A DNA stretch of 43,723 bases from Allomuricauda sp. (GCA_017795045.1 CP051244.1:2530523-2574245); one strand, 5' to 3'; positions 8,666 to 17,663 are shown, numbered from the stretch's first letter. Program-made: numbers and translations. The notes: generated by a model from the letters alone, not told the origin.

Positions 8666-9711
8666 AAACTGTATTCAACATAAAAAATATGGTCAGGGAA
8701 TCCGTGGACCAATTGAAACCCTATTCATCTGCTCGGGATGAGTATGTTTCGGACGGTTCTGAAATGATTTTCTTGGATGCCAATGAGAATCCGTTTGAGA
8801 ACGGCGTCAATCGCTATCCTGATCCCTACCAACGAAGCCTAAAATCACTCTTGGCAGAACAGAAAGGAGTTTCTGAGAGCAACATGCTTCTGGGAAATGG
8901 CAGTGATGAAGTATTGGATCTTATCTATAGAGCATTTTGTGAACCCAATCGGGACAACATCATCACCTTGCCCCCCACGTATGGCATGTACAAGGTTCTG
9001 GCAGGCATCAACGCGGTGGAAAACCGGGAAGTATTGCTGACACCAGACTTTGAACCCAATATCCCTGAAACTCAGAAAGCGGTGGATGGGAACACCAAGC
9101 TGTTGTTCATTTGTTCCCCAAACAACCCCACGGGAAATACCTTTGCGGTGGATAAGGTGCAACAGTTATTGGAATCTTTTCCGGGACTGGTGGTAATCGA
9201 TGAAGCCTACATTGATTTTTCAGAAGAAGAGAGTTGGGTGGGCAAATTAGCGGGATATCCCAATTTGATAGTGACCCAAACCCTTTCCAAAGCCTATGGT
9301 TTGGCGGGTATTCGACTGGGGATTTGTTATGCCTCGGAAGAAATCATTGCCATTTTAAACAAGATCAAACCACCCTATAATGTCAATCAACTTACACAGC
9401 AGCAAGCCTTGCAGCGTCTGTTGAATCAAGATGCGGTTGCCACTGAAGTCCAACAGATATTAAGAGAACGAACTTCATTGATAGAAGCTTTAAAGACATT
9501 GGCTTTTGTACAGGAAATCTATCCCACGGATGCTAATTTTGTATTGGCCAAGGTGGATGATGCCGATAAACGATATCAACAATTATTGGGGCATAAAGTA
9601 GTGGTGCGCAATAGAAGTACCCAACCTTTATGTGAAAATACCCTTCGGTTTACCGTTGGGACTCCCGAAGAGAACAAAACACTGATAGCCATTTTAAAAC
9701 AACTACCATAA
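8662..9711 (+). CDS. hisC: Histidinol-phosphate aminotransferase
   Basis: This 349-residue fold-type I PLP enzyme converts imidazole acetol phosphate to histidinol phosphate with glutamate. The N-terminal [18 protein letters not shown], the CSPNNPTGN motif, [10 protein letters not shown] and the PLP-lysine segment [14 protein letters not shown] are all visible. It overlaps hisD by 4 bp and hisB by 1 bp, so all five early genes are tightly coupled. Confidence 0.96.
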   Translation: MKTVFNIKNMVRESVDQLKPYSSARDEYVSDGSEMIFLDANENPFENGVNRYPDPYQRSLKSLLAEQKGVSESNMLLGNGSDEVLDLIYRAFCEPNRDNIITLPPTYGMYKVLAGINAVENREVLLTPDFEPNIPETQKAVDGNTKLLFICSPNNPTGNTFAVDKVQQLLESFPGLVVIDEAYIDFSEEESWVGKLAGYPNLIVTQTLSKAYGLAGIRLGICYASEEIIAILNKIKPPYNVNQLTQQQALQRLLNQDAVATEVQQILRERTSLIEALKTLAFVQEIYPTDANFVLAKVDDADKRYQQLLGHKVVVRNRSTQPLCENTLRFTVGTPEENKTLIAILKQLP

Positions 9712-10847
9712 TGGGCAAGAAAGTATTATTTATTGATCGTGATGGAACCATTATAAAGGAAACGGCCGACGAACAGATTGATGCATTTGAGAAGATGATT
9801 TTTTATCCCAAGGCGTTCACGTTTCTGGGAAAAATTGCCAAAGAGCTGGATTATGAGTTGGTCATGATCACCAATCAAGATGGTTTGGGTACGGATATTT
9901 TTCCAGAAGATACCTTTTGGCCGGTACACAATTTTATCATGAAATCTTTTGAGAATGAAGGAGTGGTTTTCGACCAAGTATTTATTGATAAAACCTTTCC
10001 CAAGGACAATGCCAACACTAGAAAACCGGGAACAGGGATGTTGACTTCTTATTTTTCCGATGCCTATGATTTGGAAAATTCCTTCGTGATCGGAGATCGC
10101 TTGACCGATGTGGAATTGGCCAAAAATTTGGGTGCGAAGGGTATCTTCATCAATGACGACACCCATTTGGGAACAGGGGAGATTACCGTAAAGCGGGAGG
10201 AATTGGACGAGTATATCGCCTTGGAGAGCAACGACTGGGAAAAAATCTATGAGTTTTTAAAGCTCGAAAACCGTATTGGTGAAATTTCAAGAAAGACCAA
10301 CGAAACGGACATCCAAATCAAATTGAACTTGGATGGGACTGGAAAAAGTGACATCCAAACCGGATTGGCCTTCTTTGACCATATGCTGGACCAATTGGCC
10401 CGTCACGGACAAATGGATTTGGACATCAAGGTCGATGGCGATCTGGAAGTGGACGAACACCATACCATTGAGGATACGGCCATTGCTTTGGGCGAAGTGT
10501 TTTCAAAGGCATTGGGCAATAAGTTAGGCATAGAACGCTACGGTTTTTGTTTGCCCATGGATGATTGTTTAGCCCAAGTGGCCATAGATTTTGGTGGAAG
10601 AAATTGGCTGGTATGGGATGCTGAGTTCAAAAGGGAAAAAGTGGGGGACATGCCTACCGAAATGTTCCTGCACTTCTTTAAATCCTTCACGGATGGAGCA
10701 AAGGCCAATTTGAACGTTAAAGCCGAAGGTGACAATGAACACCACAAAATAGAGGCCATTTTTAAAGCTTTTGCCAAGTCCATTAAAATGGCCGTGAAAC
10801 GGGATGCGGAGAAAATGGTATTACCCTCAACCAAGGGTTTATTATAA
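9711..10847 (+). CDS. hisB: Bifunctional histidinol-phosphatase / imidazoleglycerol-phosphate dehydratase
   Basis: This is a 378-residue fusion. The N-terminal HAD phosphatase has DRDGT at residues 9-13, [10 protein letters not shown], and [12 protein letters not shown]. The C-terminal dehydratase starts near 185 and carries [28 protein letters not shown] and [14 protein letters not shown], which supply the paired His metal ligands. Unlike Escherichia coli HisB, whose phosphatase holds a zinc with a CxH...CxC cluster, this chain has [16 protein letters not shown] at that place and no Cys. An 82-bp gap with a repeat follows, the first gap of any size in the operon. Confidence 0.96.
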   Translation: MGKKVLFIDRDGTIIKETADEQIDAFEKMIFYPKAFTFLGKIAKELDYELVMITNQDGLGTDIFPEDTFWPVHNFIMKSFENEGVVFDQVFIDKTFPKDNANTRKPGTGMLTSYFSDAYDLENSFVIGDRLTDVELAKNLGAKGIFINDDTHLGTGEITVKREELDEYIALESNDWEKIYEFLKLENRIGEISRKTNETDIQIKLNLDGTGKSDIQTGLAFFDHMLDQLARHGQMDLDIKVDGDLEVDEHHTIEDTAIALGEVFSKALGNKLGIERYGFCLPMDDCLAQVAIDFGGRNWLVWDAEFKREKVGDMPTEMFLHFFKSFTDGAKANLNVKAEGDNEHHKIEAIFKAFAKSIKMAVKRDAEKMVLPSTKGLL

Positions 10848-10851
10848 ACTA

Positions 10852-10913
10852 GGTCATTTCGAAGGAGTTTGCAAATGAGAAATCTAGGTTTCCCACTACG
10901 ATCCTAATGACAA
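10852..10913. repeat. Short palindromic intergenic repeat (gene-less relative of the 13234 unit)
   Basis: The unit begins GGTCATTTCGAAGG and ends CCTAATGACAAT, so its ends are inverted (GTCATT / AATGAC). Inside, ATTTC (10856-10860) pairs with GAAAT (10879-10883) around the palindrome TTTGCAAA (10868-10875). The leading GTC before the stem and C after it have the same layout as the hairpins flanking the GIY-YIG gene further down. It carries no reading frame. Confidence 0.55.
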
Positions 10914-10929
10914 TAAAAAATTAATGTAG

Positions 10930-11514
10930 ATGAAGTTGGTGATAATCGATTACGGCGCAGGAAACATCCAAAGCATCAAGTTTGCCATACAACGCTTGGG
11001 GTTTGAGGCAGTCTTGAGCCATGATGCTGAAGAAATTAAGCAAGCGGACAAGGTTATCTTCCCTGGTGTGGGGGAGGCCAGTTCGGCCATGGCCAAGCTT
11101 CGGGATACTGGCTTGGACAAGCTCATTCCCGCACTAAAGCAACCTGTTTTGGGTATTTGCCTTGGTATGCAACTCATGTGTAAGTCATCAGAAGAGGGCA
11201 ATACAACAGGCTTGGGCATTTTTAATCTGGATGTGGTTAAGTTTCCCAATACCGTAAAAGTGCCCCAAATTGGATGGAACCAGATTACGGAACTCCAATC
11301 CGATTTGTTCAAAGGAGTCCCTGAGAAATCCTACATCTATTTGGTGCACAGTTTTTATGCCCCAAAAAGCAAGGATACCATTGCACAATCCGATTATGCA
11401 TTGCCCTATAGTGCTGCATTGCAGAAAGACAATTTTTACGGGGTACAATTCCACCCAGAAAAAAGCAGTGAGGTGGGCAGTACCATTTTGGAGAACTTTT
11501 TAACGGTGATCTGA
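10930..11514 (+). CDS. hisH: Imidazole glycerol phosphate synthase, glutamine amidotransferase subunit
   Basis: This 194-residue class I glutaminase supplies ammonia to HisF for ring closure. The P-loop-like VIDYGAGNIQSI, the nucleophile elbow LGICLGMQLM (catalytic Cys) and GVQFHPEKSSE (catalytic His and Glu) are all present. The ATG is 6 bp past the short repeat, and a GNAT gene follows after 2 bp. Confidence 0.97.
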   Translation: MKLVIIDYGAGNIQSIKFAIQRLGFEAVLSHDAEEIKQADKVIFPGVGEASSAMAKLRDTGLDKLIPALKQPVLGICLGMQLMCKSSEEGNTTGLGIFNLDVVKFPNTVKVPQIGWNQITELQSDLFKGVPEKSYIYLVHSFYAPKSKDTIAQSDYALPYSAALQKDNFYGVQFHPEKSSEVGSTILENFLTVI

Positions 11515-11516
11515 TC

Positions 11517-11939
11517 ATGGAGTACTATATCTCATCGGACAAGGAAAAATTGGATGTCCCCAGAATCCACCAAGAGGTGAAATCTACCTATTGGGGTGGA
11601 TATAGAACCCCGGAAATGACCCAAAAGACCATTGATGCCTGTCTGTGTTTTGGCGTATATTCCAACGAGGGTGAACAAGTGGGATTTGCCCGTGTACTGA
11701 CCGATAAAGTGGTTTTTGCCTATCTTATGGATGTCATCATTTTTGAACCGCACAAAGGAAAGGGGTTGGGTAAAAAGTTGGTTGGGGCTATCTTGGAACA
11801 TCCAGATATCAAAGCGGTTCATACCGTTGGATTGAAGACCATGGATGCCCACGGACTTTATGAACCATTGGGATTCAAAAAGATAGGGGACTCCACCATG
11901 TGGATGGCCATGGACAACGCTAAATATGATTACGAATGA
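11517..11939 (+). CDS. GNAT N-acetyltransferase embedded in the his operon
   Basis: This 140-residue protein has the GNAT fold. [19 protein letters not shown] is the beta2-beta3 hairpin and [14 protein letters not shown] (near residues 77-90) is the R/QxxGxG/A-type acetyl-CoA pyrophosphate loop. [21 protein letters not shown] is the usual C-terminal beta6-beta7 end. It starts 2 bp after hisH and overlaps the hisA start by 4 bp, so it is cotranslated with the pathway. The substrate is unknown; no histidine-pathway role is established for this family. Confidence 0.88.
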   Translation: MEYYISSDKEKLDVPRIHQEVKSTYWGGYRTPEMTQKTIDACLCFGVYSNEGEQVGFARVLTDKVVFAYLMDVIIFEPHKGKGLGKKLVGAILEHPDIKAVHTVGLKTMDAHGLYEPLGFKKIGDSTMWMAMDNAKYDYE

Positions 11940-12715
11940 GACTGATTCCAGCTATAGATATTATTGAAGGGAAATGTGTTCGCCTTTCCAAAGGTGACTA
12001 CAATACCAAGAAAATTTATAATGAAGACCCCGTGGAAGTGGCCAAGGAATTCGAGGCCCATGGGATTCAAAACCTCCATTTGGTGGATTTGGATGGGGCC
12101 AAATCCAAGCATATAGTCAACCACAAGGTATTGGAAAACATTGCCTCCAAAACCAGCTTAAAGATTGACTTTGGGGGTGGGCTTAAGACCGATCAGGACC
12201 TTCACATCGCTTTTGAAAGTGGTGCCCATCAAATAACAGGAGGGAGCATTGCCATTAAGAATGCAGACATTTTTTTGGGTTGGCTGGAGAACTATGGCCA
12301 CAACAAGATCATTCTTGGAGCCGATGCCCAAGATGAAAAAGTAGCGGTTTCGGGCTGGCAGGAGGAATCTGACCAAGAATTGGTTCCCTTTATCCGGTCC
12401 TACCAAAAGAAGGGAATCCGGTATGTAATCTGTACTGATATTGGCAAGGATGGCATGTTGGAAGGGCCTTCTTTCGAACTTTATAAAAAAATCATCTCCA
12501 AGACCATGAAACATGAGACCATGGTTACGGGAAGTGGTGTGGAGGACAAAGAGGTAATCGGCATCAACCTTATTGCCAGTGGTGGTATTTCAACTTTTGA
12601 CGAACTGCCCAAACTTGCCGAAATGGGCTGTGAAGGAACCATCATTGGAAAGGCTATCTATGAAAACCGAATCAGCCTAAAGCAATTGGAAGCTTATATT
12701 CTTCAAAATGGATAA
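11936..12715 (+). CDS. hisA: ProFAR isomerase
   Basis: This 259-residue (beta-alpha)8 barrel performs the Amadori rearrangement of ProFAR to [22 protein letters not shown] holds the catalytic Asp near residue 8, [11 protein letters not shown] holds the second catalytic Asp, and [29 protein letters not shown] gives the phosphate-binding loops. It overlaps the GNAT gene by 4 bp and the DinB gene by 8 bp. Confidence 0.97.
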   Translation: MRLIPAIDIIEGKCVRLSKGDYNTKKIYNEDPVEVAKEFEAHGIQNLHLVDLDGAKSKHIVNHKVLENIASKTSLKIDFGGGLKTDQDLHIAFESGAHQITGGSIAIKNADIFLGWLENYGHNKIILGADAQDEKVAVSGWQEESDQELVPFIRSYQKKGIRYVICTDIGKDGMLEGPSFELYKKIISKTMKHETMVTGSGVEDKEVIGINLIASGGISTFDELPKLAEMGCEGTIIGKAIYENRISLKQLEAYILQNG

Positions 12716-13223
12716 GGAAAAACAACTTCAGGAAGAACTCATCTGGAATGTGGGATATCGCATGGACGAAAGCCTACGCATGATCAAAATCTGTCTGGAC
12801 CAACTTCCGGAGTCCGATATCTGGAAGAAGCCCAATGGATCGGCCAACAGTATAGGAAACCTTATCCTGCACCTTTGCGGTAACATTACCCAATACGGGA
12901 TTGCCTCCATCCAGAATTTGGAGGATACCCGTGCACGTGATGAGGAGTTTTCCGTTTCGTCTGGGTTCACCAAGGCCGAGCTTATACAAAAGCTCAGTGA
13001 TACCATTGATGAGGCAAAAAGGGCCTTTTATGAAGCCCCCTTGGAAGAATTGTTGCGAAAGAGAGCCGTACAGGGATTCCATTTTTCGGGAGTGGGTAAT
13101 ATCATCCACGTTGCGGAGCATTTATCCTATCATACCGGGCAGATAGCCCTATGGACCAAATTGTTGAAGGATACCGATTTGGGGTTCTATAAAAATGTAG
13201 ACTTGAATATCAAAAATGAATAG
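12708..13223 (+). CDS. DinB-like four-helix protein embedded in the his operon
   Basis: This 171-residue protein has the DinB/YfiT metal-binding helical fold. The first candidate metal His is in [11 protein letters not shown] (near residue 53), and a later pair is in [16 protein letters not shown] (about 138-145). DinB-superfamily members include thiol-dependent transferases acting with bacillithiol or mycothiol, but this subgroup is not assigned. The start overlaps the hisA end by 8 bp. The gene ends just before the repeat-bounded nuclease unit. Confidence 0.82.
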   Translation: MDKEKQLQEELIWNVGYRMDESLRMIKICLDQLPESDIWKKPNGSANSIGNLILHLCGNITQYGIASIQNLEDTRARDEEFSVSSGFTKAELIQKLSDTIDEAKRAFYEAPLEELLRKRAVQGFHFSGVGNIIHVAEHLSYHTGQIALWTKLLKDTDLGFYKNVDLNIKNE

Positions 13224-13234
13224 CGAAATCAAAG

Positions 13235-13259
13235 GTCATTCCGAACTTGTTTCGGAATC
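13235..13259 (+). repeat. Left hairpin of the GIY-YIG unit
   Basis: GTC (13235-13237) is followed by ATTCCGAA (13238-13245), loop CTTGT (13246-13250), TTCGGAAT (13251-13258) and a C. The stem is 8 bp and perfect. Confidence 0.85.
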
Positions 13260-13267
13260 GCATAGCA

Positions 13268-13549
13268 ATGCGACAAAGCTTTGTTTACATAATGACAAAT
13301 AAATATAGGACCTCATTCTATATTGGGGTTACTTCTGATTTGTACAAAAGGGTGATTGAACATTCTAAAGGAATTGGCTCAAGGCATACTATAAGATATA
13401 ATCTTACCGATTTGGTTTATTTTGAAACTTTTTCGGATATAAATAATGACATTGCCCGCGAAAAACAATTGAAGAATTGGCATCGAGACTGGAAAATTAA
13501 TTTAATAAAAAATCTAAATCCAAAGTTGAAAACATTGGAGATTACTTAA
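13268..13549 (+). CDS. Small GIY-YIG endonuclease-domain protein
   Basis: This 93-residue single-domain protein begins MRQSFVYIMTNKYR. The GIY-equivalent is VYI (residues 6-8), YIG is at 18-20, the conserved Arg is in DLYKR (28), His32 follows in VIEH, and the metal-binding Glu is at 65 in REKQLKNW. All the catalytic positions I can align are present, so it is likely active. I chose the ATG at 13268; a TTG at 13247 would start inside the left hairpin. The ATG itself lies in a palindrome (TCGCAT-AGCA-ATGCGA, 13258-13273), and ACAAAGCTTTGT (13273-13284) follows. Base composition is more AT-rich than the his genes. Confidence 0.88.
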   Translation: MRQSFVYIMTNKYRTSFYIGVTSDLYKRVIEHSKGIGSRHTIRYNLTDLVYFETFSDINNDIAREKQLKNWHRDWKINLIKNLNPKLKTLEIT

Positions 13550-13556
13550 ATAATAA

Positions 13557-13581
13557 GACCCTGAAACAAGTTCAGGGTGAC
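13557..13581 (-). repeat. Right hairpin of the GIY-YIG unit (inverted)
   Basis: On the plus strand ACCCTGAA (13558-13565), loop ACAAG (13566-13570) and TTCAGGGT (13571-13578) are followed by GAC. Read on the minus strand it is GTC-ACCCTGAA-CTTGT-TTCAGGGT-C, the same design as the left end with three compensated base-pair changes. Confidence 0.85.
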
Positions 13582-13589
13582 AGATAATT

Positions 13590-14345
13590 ATGCTTACAAA
13601 ACGTATCATACCCTGTTTGGACATCAAGGACGGAAGAACCGTAAAAGGCGTCAATTTTGTAGACTTGCGTGATGCAGGGGACCCTGTGGAACTTGCAGCC
13701 ATTTATGCCCAAGAGGGTGCTGATGAGCTGGTGTTCTTGGACATTTCCGCCACCGAGGAAAAACGAAGGACCTTGGCGGAGCTGGTATACCACGTTGCCG
13801 AAACCATCAACATTCCCTTTACCGTGGGTGGGGGCATCTCTTCGGTTGAAGACGTGGACATCCTTCTAAAAAATGGAGCGGACAAGGTCTCCATCAACTC
13901 CTCTGCTGTAAAACGACCTGAGTTGATTAATGAACTGGTGGCCAAATTTGGCTCCCAATGTATTGTGGTGGCCATAGATGCCAAACAGATAGATGGAACA
14001 TGGAAAGTTCATTTGGTTGGCGGTAAGGTCCCCACGGAAATGGACCTTTTTGATTGGGCCAAAGAAGTTGAACAACGTGGGGCCGGGGAAATCCTGTTTA
14101 CCTCCATGGACCATGACGGCACCAAAAATGGTTTTGCCAATGAAGCGTTGGCCAAATTATCCAAGTTGGTGAACATTCCCATCATTGCCTCAGGCGGTGC
14201 TGGGAGCATTCCACACTTTGCGGATACATTTAAAGAAGGGAAAGCGGATGCCGCCTTGGCCGCAAGCGTATTTCATTTTAAGGAGATTGAAATAAAGGAT
14301 TTAAAAAACGAATTGAAGGAAGAAGGAATTCCCGTTAGAATTTAG
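13590..14345 (+). CDS. hisF: Imidazole glycerol phosphate synthase, cyclase subunit
   Basis: This 251-residue (beta-alpha)8 barrel joins PRFAR and ammonia from HisH to give IGP and [23 protein letters not shown] holds the catalytic Asp near residue 11, [13 protein letters not shown] and [17 protein letters not shown] are phosphate loops, and [11 protein letters not shown] holds the second Asp. The ATG is 9 bp beyond the right hairpin's GAC, so the ribosome-binding region may derive from the inserted unit. The gene ends 3 bp before hisIE. Confidence 0.97.
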   Translation: MLTKRIIPCLDIKDGRTVKGVNFVDLRDAGDPVELAAIYAQEGADELVFLDISATEEKRRTLAELVYHVAETINIPFTVGGGISSVEDVDILLKNGADKVSINSSAVKRPELINELVAKFGSQCIVVAIDAKQIDGTWKVHLVGGKVPTEMDLFDWAKEVEQRGAGEILFTSMDHDGTKNGFANEALAKLSKLVNIPIIASGGAGSIPHFADTFKEGKADAALAASVFHFKEIEIKDLKNELKEEGIPVRI

Positions 14346-14348
14346 GAT

Positions 14349-14948
14349 ATGAAAATAGATTTCAACAAAAACCCGGACGGGTTGATACCCGCTATCATCC
14401 AAGACGCAAACACCAAGAATGTCCTCATGTTGGGCTATATGGACCAAGAGGCTTTTGACACCACCCAAAAGACCCAAAAGGTGACCTTTTTCAGCCGTAG
14501 CAAGCAACGCCTATGGACCAAGGGAGAGGAAAGCGGTAATTTCTTGGAACTGGTCGATATAAAAAGTGATTGTGACAGCGACACCCTGTTGGTATCCGTC
14601 AATCCGGTAGGGCCCACTTGTCACAAAGGAACCGATACTTGCTGGGCCGAGGAGAACACCCAAACCTATGGTTTTCTATCTACCTTGGAGCAAATCATCA
14701 CCTCCAGAAAGAACGATCGGGAGAACCCGGATAGCTACGTGGCCTCCCTATTCCGAAAAGGCATCAACAAGATTGCCCAAAAAGTGGGGGAGGAAGCCGT
14801 TGAAACCGTGATTGAGGCCAAGGATAATGATGAAGAACTATTTTTGAACGAAAGTGCCGATTTGCTTTTCCACTATTTAATTTTGCTTCAGGCCAAGGGG
14901 TATACCTTGGAGGATATCGTACAGACCCTTCAAAAGCGACACAAGTAA
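14349..14948 (+). CDS. hisI: Bifunctional phosphoribosyl-AMP cyclohydrolase / phosphoribosyl-ATP pyrophosphatase
   Basis: This is a 199-residue HisIE fusion. The cyclohydrolase half shows VLMLGYMDQEAFD, FFSRSKQRLWTKGEESGN and the metal-binding DCDSDTLL and GPTCHKGTDTCW. The pyrophosphatase half (about residue 110 on) has the helical MazG-like VGEEAVETVIEAKDNDEELFLNESADLLFHYLILL. These are steps two and three of histidine synthesis and close the operon. Only a weak stem without a T-tract follows at 14953-14977. Confidence 0.96.
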   Translation: MKIDFNKNPDGLIPAIIQDANTKNVLMLGYMDQEAFDTTQKTQKVTFFSRSKQRLWTKGEESGNFLELVDIKSDCDSDTLLVSVNPVGPTCHKGTDTCWAEENTQTYGFLSTLEQIITSRKNDRENPDSYVASLFRKGINKIAQKVGEEAVETVIEAKDNDEELFLNESADLLFHYLILLQAKGYTLEDIVQTLQKRHK

Positions 14949-15011
14949 GCCCTAGCGTTAAGTTTTCTTTAAACGCTGAGCCATTAGATTAAAATGCGTT
15001 AATTTTATGTA

Positions 15012-16178
15012 ATGGCTATGAATACAAGAAAAGGGTTTCGTTTTACCACCTACGAAGCGCCGGACCAAACCCCGTTCGAAAAACTCTTTGAGATTTTTCA
15101 GGAACTCATTACACATACTTCGGGTGATGTGGAGGAGGCTTTGGACTGGCTTAGGGAGTTGGACAAGGAGTACGAACTTACCGATGACAATTATACCATT
15201 GACAATTTTATAGAGGACCTCAAGGCAAAAGGCTATATCCGGGAGGAATTTGATACAGATAACCCTGAAGGGGGACAAGCGGAAGAAGGTTATGAAGAAG
15301 AACCTGGAGGTGGCATTTTGTCCATCACCTCCAAGTTGGAGCGTATGTTGCGCCAGCGGGCCTTGGACCAAATCTTCGGAAAACTCAAGCGTAGCGGAGC
15401 AGGGAACCATAGAACTGGAAAATCAGGCAGAGGTGATGAGCATACGGGAGAGTTTAGGGAATATCGTTTTGGGGATGCCCTGGAACATATTTCCATGACC
15501 GAAAGTCTTAAAAATGCCCAAGTAAACCATGGACTGGACAGCTTCTCATTGAATGAGGACGACCTTGTAGTGGAAGACACCCAGCATAAGGCCCAGATGA
15601 GCACGGTCTTGATGATTGATATCAGCCACAGCATGATCCTCTATGGTGAAGACCGAATTACCCCGGCCAAAAAAGTGGCCATGGCCTTGGCTGAATTGAT
15701 TACCACTAGATATCCCAAGGACACCTTGGACATATTGGTCTTTGGAAACGATGCGTGGCCTATTCCCATCAAAGATCTTCCCTACCTAAAGGTAGGGCCT
15801 TACCATACGAATACCGTGGCCGGTCTGCAATTGGCCATGGACATGCTCCGAAGAAAGCGGAACACCAATAAGCAGATTTTCATGATCACGGACGGAAAAC
15901 CGTCGTGTTTACGACTGCCCAATGGGGATTATTACAAGAACAGTGTAGGCTTGGATGAGTACATCGTGGAAAAATGCTATGCCATGGCACAGCAGGCCCG
16001 AAAACTCCATATTCCCATCACCACCTTCATGATTGCCCAGGACCCATATTTGATGCAATTTGTGAGAGAGTTTACCCAAGCCAACAAGGGCAAGGCATTT
16101 TACACAGGTCTAAAAGGTCTGGGCGAGATGATTTTTGAGGATTACGAACAAAACCGAAAAAGACGAATCAAAGGATAA
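15012..16178 (+). CDS. VWA-domain protein paired with an AAA+ ATPase
   Basis: This 388-residue soluble protein has an acidic helical N-terminal half (about 1-130) and a basic linker. A VWA domain follows, with the MIDAS motif DISHSM at 203-208, KDTLDILVFGNDAWPI and QIFMITDGKPSC. Genes of this type occur next to MoxR or Mg-chelatase-like ATPases, and here the ATPase starts 8 bp later. By analogy with CoxE, RavA-ViaA and BchD-BchI, the pair may remodel or metallate a target protein. The target is not visible in this window. Confidence 0.85.
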   Translation: MAMNTRKGFRFTTYEAPDQTPFEKLFEIFQELITHTSGDVEEALDWLRELDKEYELTDDNYTIDNFIEDLKAKGYIREEFDTDNPEGGQAEEGYEEEPGGGILSITSKLERMLRQRALDQIFGKLKRSGAGNHRTGKSGRGDEHTGEFREYRFGDALEHISMTESLKNAQVNHGLDSFSLNEDDLVVEDTQHKAQMSTVLMIDISHSMILYGEDRITPAKKVAMALAELITTRYPKDTLDILVFGNDAWPIPIKDLPYLKVGPYHTNTVAGLQLAMDMLRRKRNTNKQIFMITDGKPSCLRLPNGDYYKNSVGLDEYIVEKCYAMAQQARKLHIPITTFMIAQDPYLMQFVREFTQANKGKAFYTGLKGLGEMIFEDYEQNRKRRIKG

Positions 16179-16186
16179 GGATTTCT

Positions 16187-17656
16187 ATGAAATTAGATCA
16201 TACCAAAATAAAGACCCTCGGGGAATTGAAAGCCGCAGGGTACCAAAGTAAGAGTATCAAAGATGAGTTACGTACCAACCTGTTGGGGAAAATTGCCAGT
16301 GGCGAGGAAACTTTTCAAGGGGTGTGGGGTTATGAAAACTCCGTAATCCCTGAATTGGAACGGGCCATACTTTCCCGCCACAACATCAATCTATTGGGAT
16401 TGCGTGGTCAGGCCAAGACCCGCTTGGCCCGGTTGATGGTACAGCTTTTGGATGAGTGGATGCCCATTGTAGGCGGTTCCGAAGTACATGACGATCCCTT
16501 ATATCCCATTTCCAGATATGCCACGGAACTGATCAAGGAAAAAGAAGATGAAACCCCGATTGAATGGATACACAGAGATGAGCGTTTCTATGAGAAATTG
16601 GCCACCCCAGATGTTACTGTTGCGGACCTTATAGGTGATGTAGACCCCATAAAAGCGGCCAACCTCAAGCTTTCCTATGCGGATGATCGAGTAATCCATT
16701 TTGGGATGATCCCACGGGCCAACCGCTGCATTTTTGTTATCAATGAGTTGCCTGATCTACAGGCTAGAATACAAGTTGCGCTTTTCAATATCCTTCAAGA
16801 AGGGGATATCCAGATCAGGGGATTCAAACTACGCCTTCCATTGGACCTGCAATTTGTTTTTACCGCCAATCCGGAAGATTACACCAATAGGGGTAGTATT
16901 GTCACCCCATTGAAAGATAGGATTGGGTCTCAGATTTTGACCCATTATCCCGAAACTATTGAGATTGCCAAAAAAATCACCCAACAAGAAGCCCGTCTGG
17001 ACCAGCGACAATCCGAAGGAATATATGTACCCGATATAGCCATGGAAGTATTGGAGCAAATCAGCTTTGAGGCCAGAAACAGTGAGTATGTGGATGCCAA
17101 AAGTGGGGTAAGTGCCCGTATGAGCATTACCGCTTTTGAAAACTTATTGAGCACCGCGGAACGTAGGGCCATTAAATCAGGAGATGATAAGACCTCCGTC
17201 CGATTGACTGATTTTATGGGAGTGATCCCTTCCATCACAGGAAAAATAGAGTTGGTTTATGAAGGGGAACAGGAAGGAGCCGGTTTTGTGGCCGAAACGC
17301 TTGTGGAAGAGGCCATAAAATCCATATTCCCCCATTATTTCCCTAAAATTGACAAGCTACAGCGAAAAGATGCCGAAACGGAATACGATGAACTTATCCA
17401 TTGGTTCTTTGAAGGAGAAGGCTTTGATCTTTTGGATGAAGATACCGATGATGAATATAGGTCAAAATTGGATTCCGTCACCCCATTGGGAGCACTTTTA
17501 AAGGAATATCAACCCAATATTTCAAAAGAAGACTCCTATTTTATGAAAGAGTTGTTGCTCTGGGGCTTGGTGGCCCATAAAAAATTGAGTAAGCACCGTT
17601 TTGTCCAAGGGTATCAATTCAAGGATCTCTACGGCAGTTATATCCGGGGATTATAG
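16187..17656 (+). CDS. MoxR / Mg-chelatase-like AAA+ ATPase
   Basis: In this 489-residue ATPase the P-loop is GLRGQAKT (residues 71-78), with Ala in place of the usual Gly before Lys. The Walker B segment is CIFVINELPDL (181-191), with Asn before the Glu. ALFNILQEGDIQIRGF is the helix-2 insert region of the Mg-chelatase clade, FTANPEDYTNRG is sensor 1, PLKDRIGSQI holds the Arg finger, and SGVSARMS is sensor 2. A C-terminal helical region of about 130 residues includes FFEGEGFDLLDEDTDDEY. It is almost certainly a functional partner of the upstream VWA protein. Confidence 0.87.
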   Translation: MKLDHTKIKTLGELKAAGYQSKSIKDELRTNLLGKIASGEETFQGVWGYENSVIPELERAILSRHNINLLGLRGQAKTRLARLMVQLLDEWMPIVGGSEVHDDPLYPISRYATELIKEKEDETPIEWIHRDERFYEKLATPDVTVADLIGDVDPIKAANLKLSYADDRVIHFGMIPRANRCIFVINELPDLQARIQVALFNILQEGDIQIRGFKLRLPLDLQFVFTANPEDYTNRGSIVTPLKDRIGSQILTHYPETIEIAKKITQQEARLDQRQSEGIYVPDIAMEVLEQISFEARNSEYVDAKSGVSARMSITAFENLLSTAERRAIKSGDDKTSVRLTDFMGVIPSITGKIELVYEGEQEGAGFVAETLVEEAIKSIFPHYFPKIDKLQRKDAETEYDELIHWFFEGEGFDLLDEDTDDEYRSKLDSVTPLGALLKEYQPNISKEDSYFMKELLLWGLVAHKKLSKHRFVQGYQFKDLYGSYIRGL

Positions 17657-17663
17657 GCTGTTC

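Larger units (their letters stand above)
13234..13583. mobile_element. Candidate GIY-YIG nuclease unit bounded by inverted hairpins
   Basis: A ~350-bp unit separates dinB from hisF. Its two ends are hairpins of the same design in inverted orientation, and between them lies a single small nuclease gene with intact catalytic residues. No target-site duplication is clear to me. The his genes on both sides are complete, so the unit sits cleanly in an operon joint. That it moves, and that the nuclease acts on the hairpins, is inference from the architecture. Confidence 0.5.

Noticed and set aside
14953..14977. AGCGTT/AACGCT stem after hisIE as operon terminator
   Set aside because: The stem is only 6 bp and no T-tract follows, so transcription may continue into the VWA gene.
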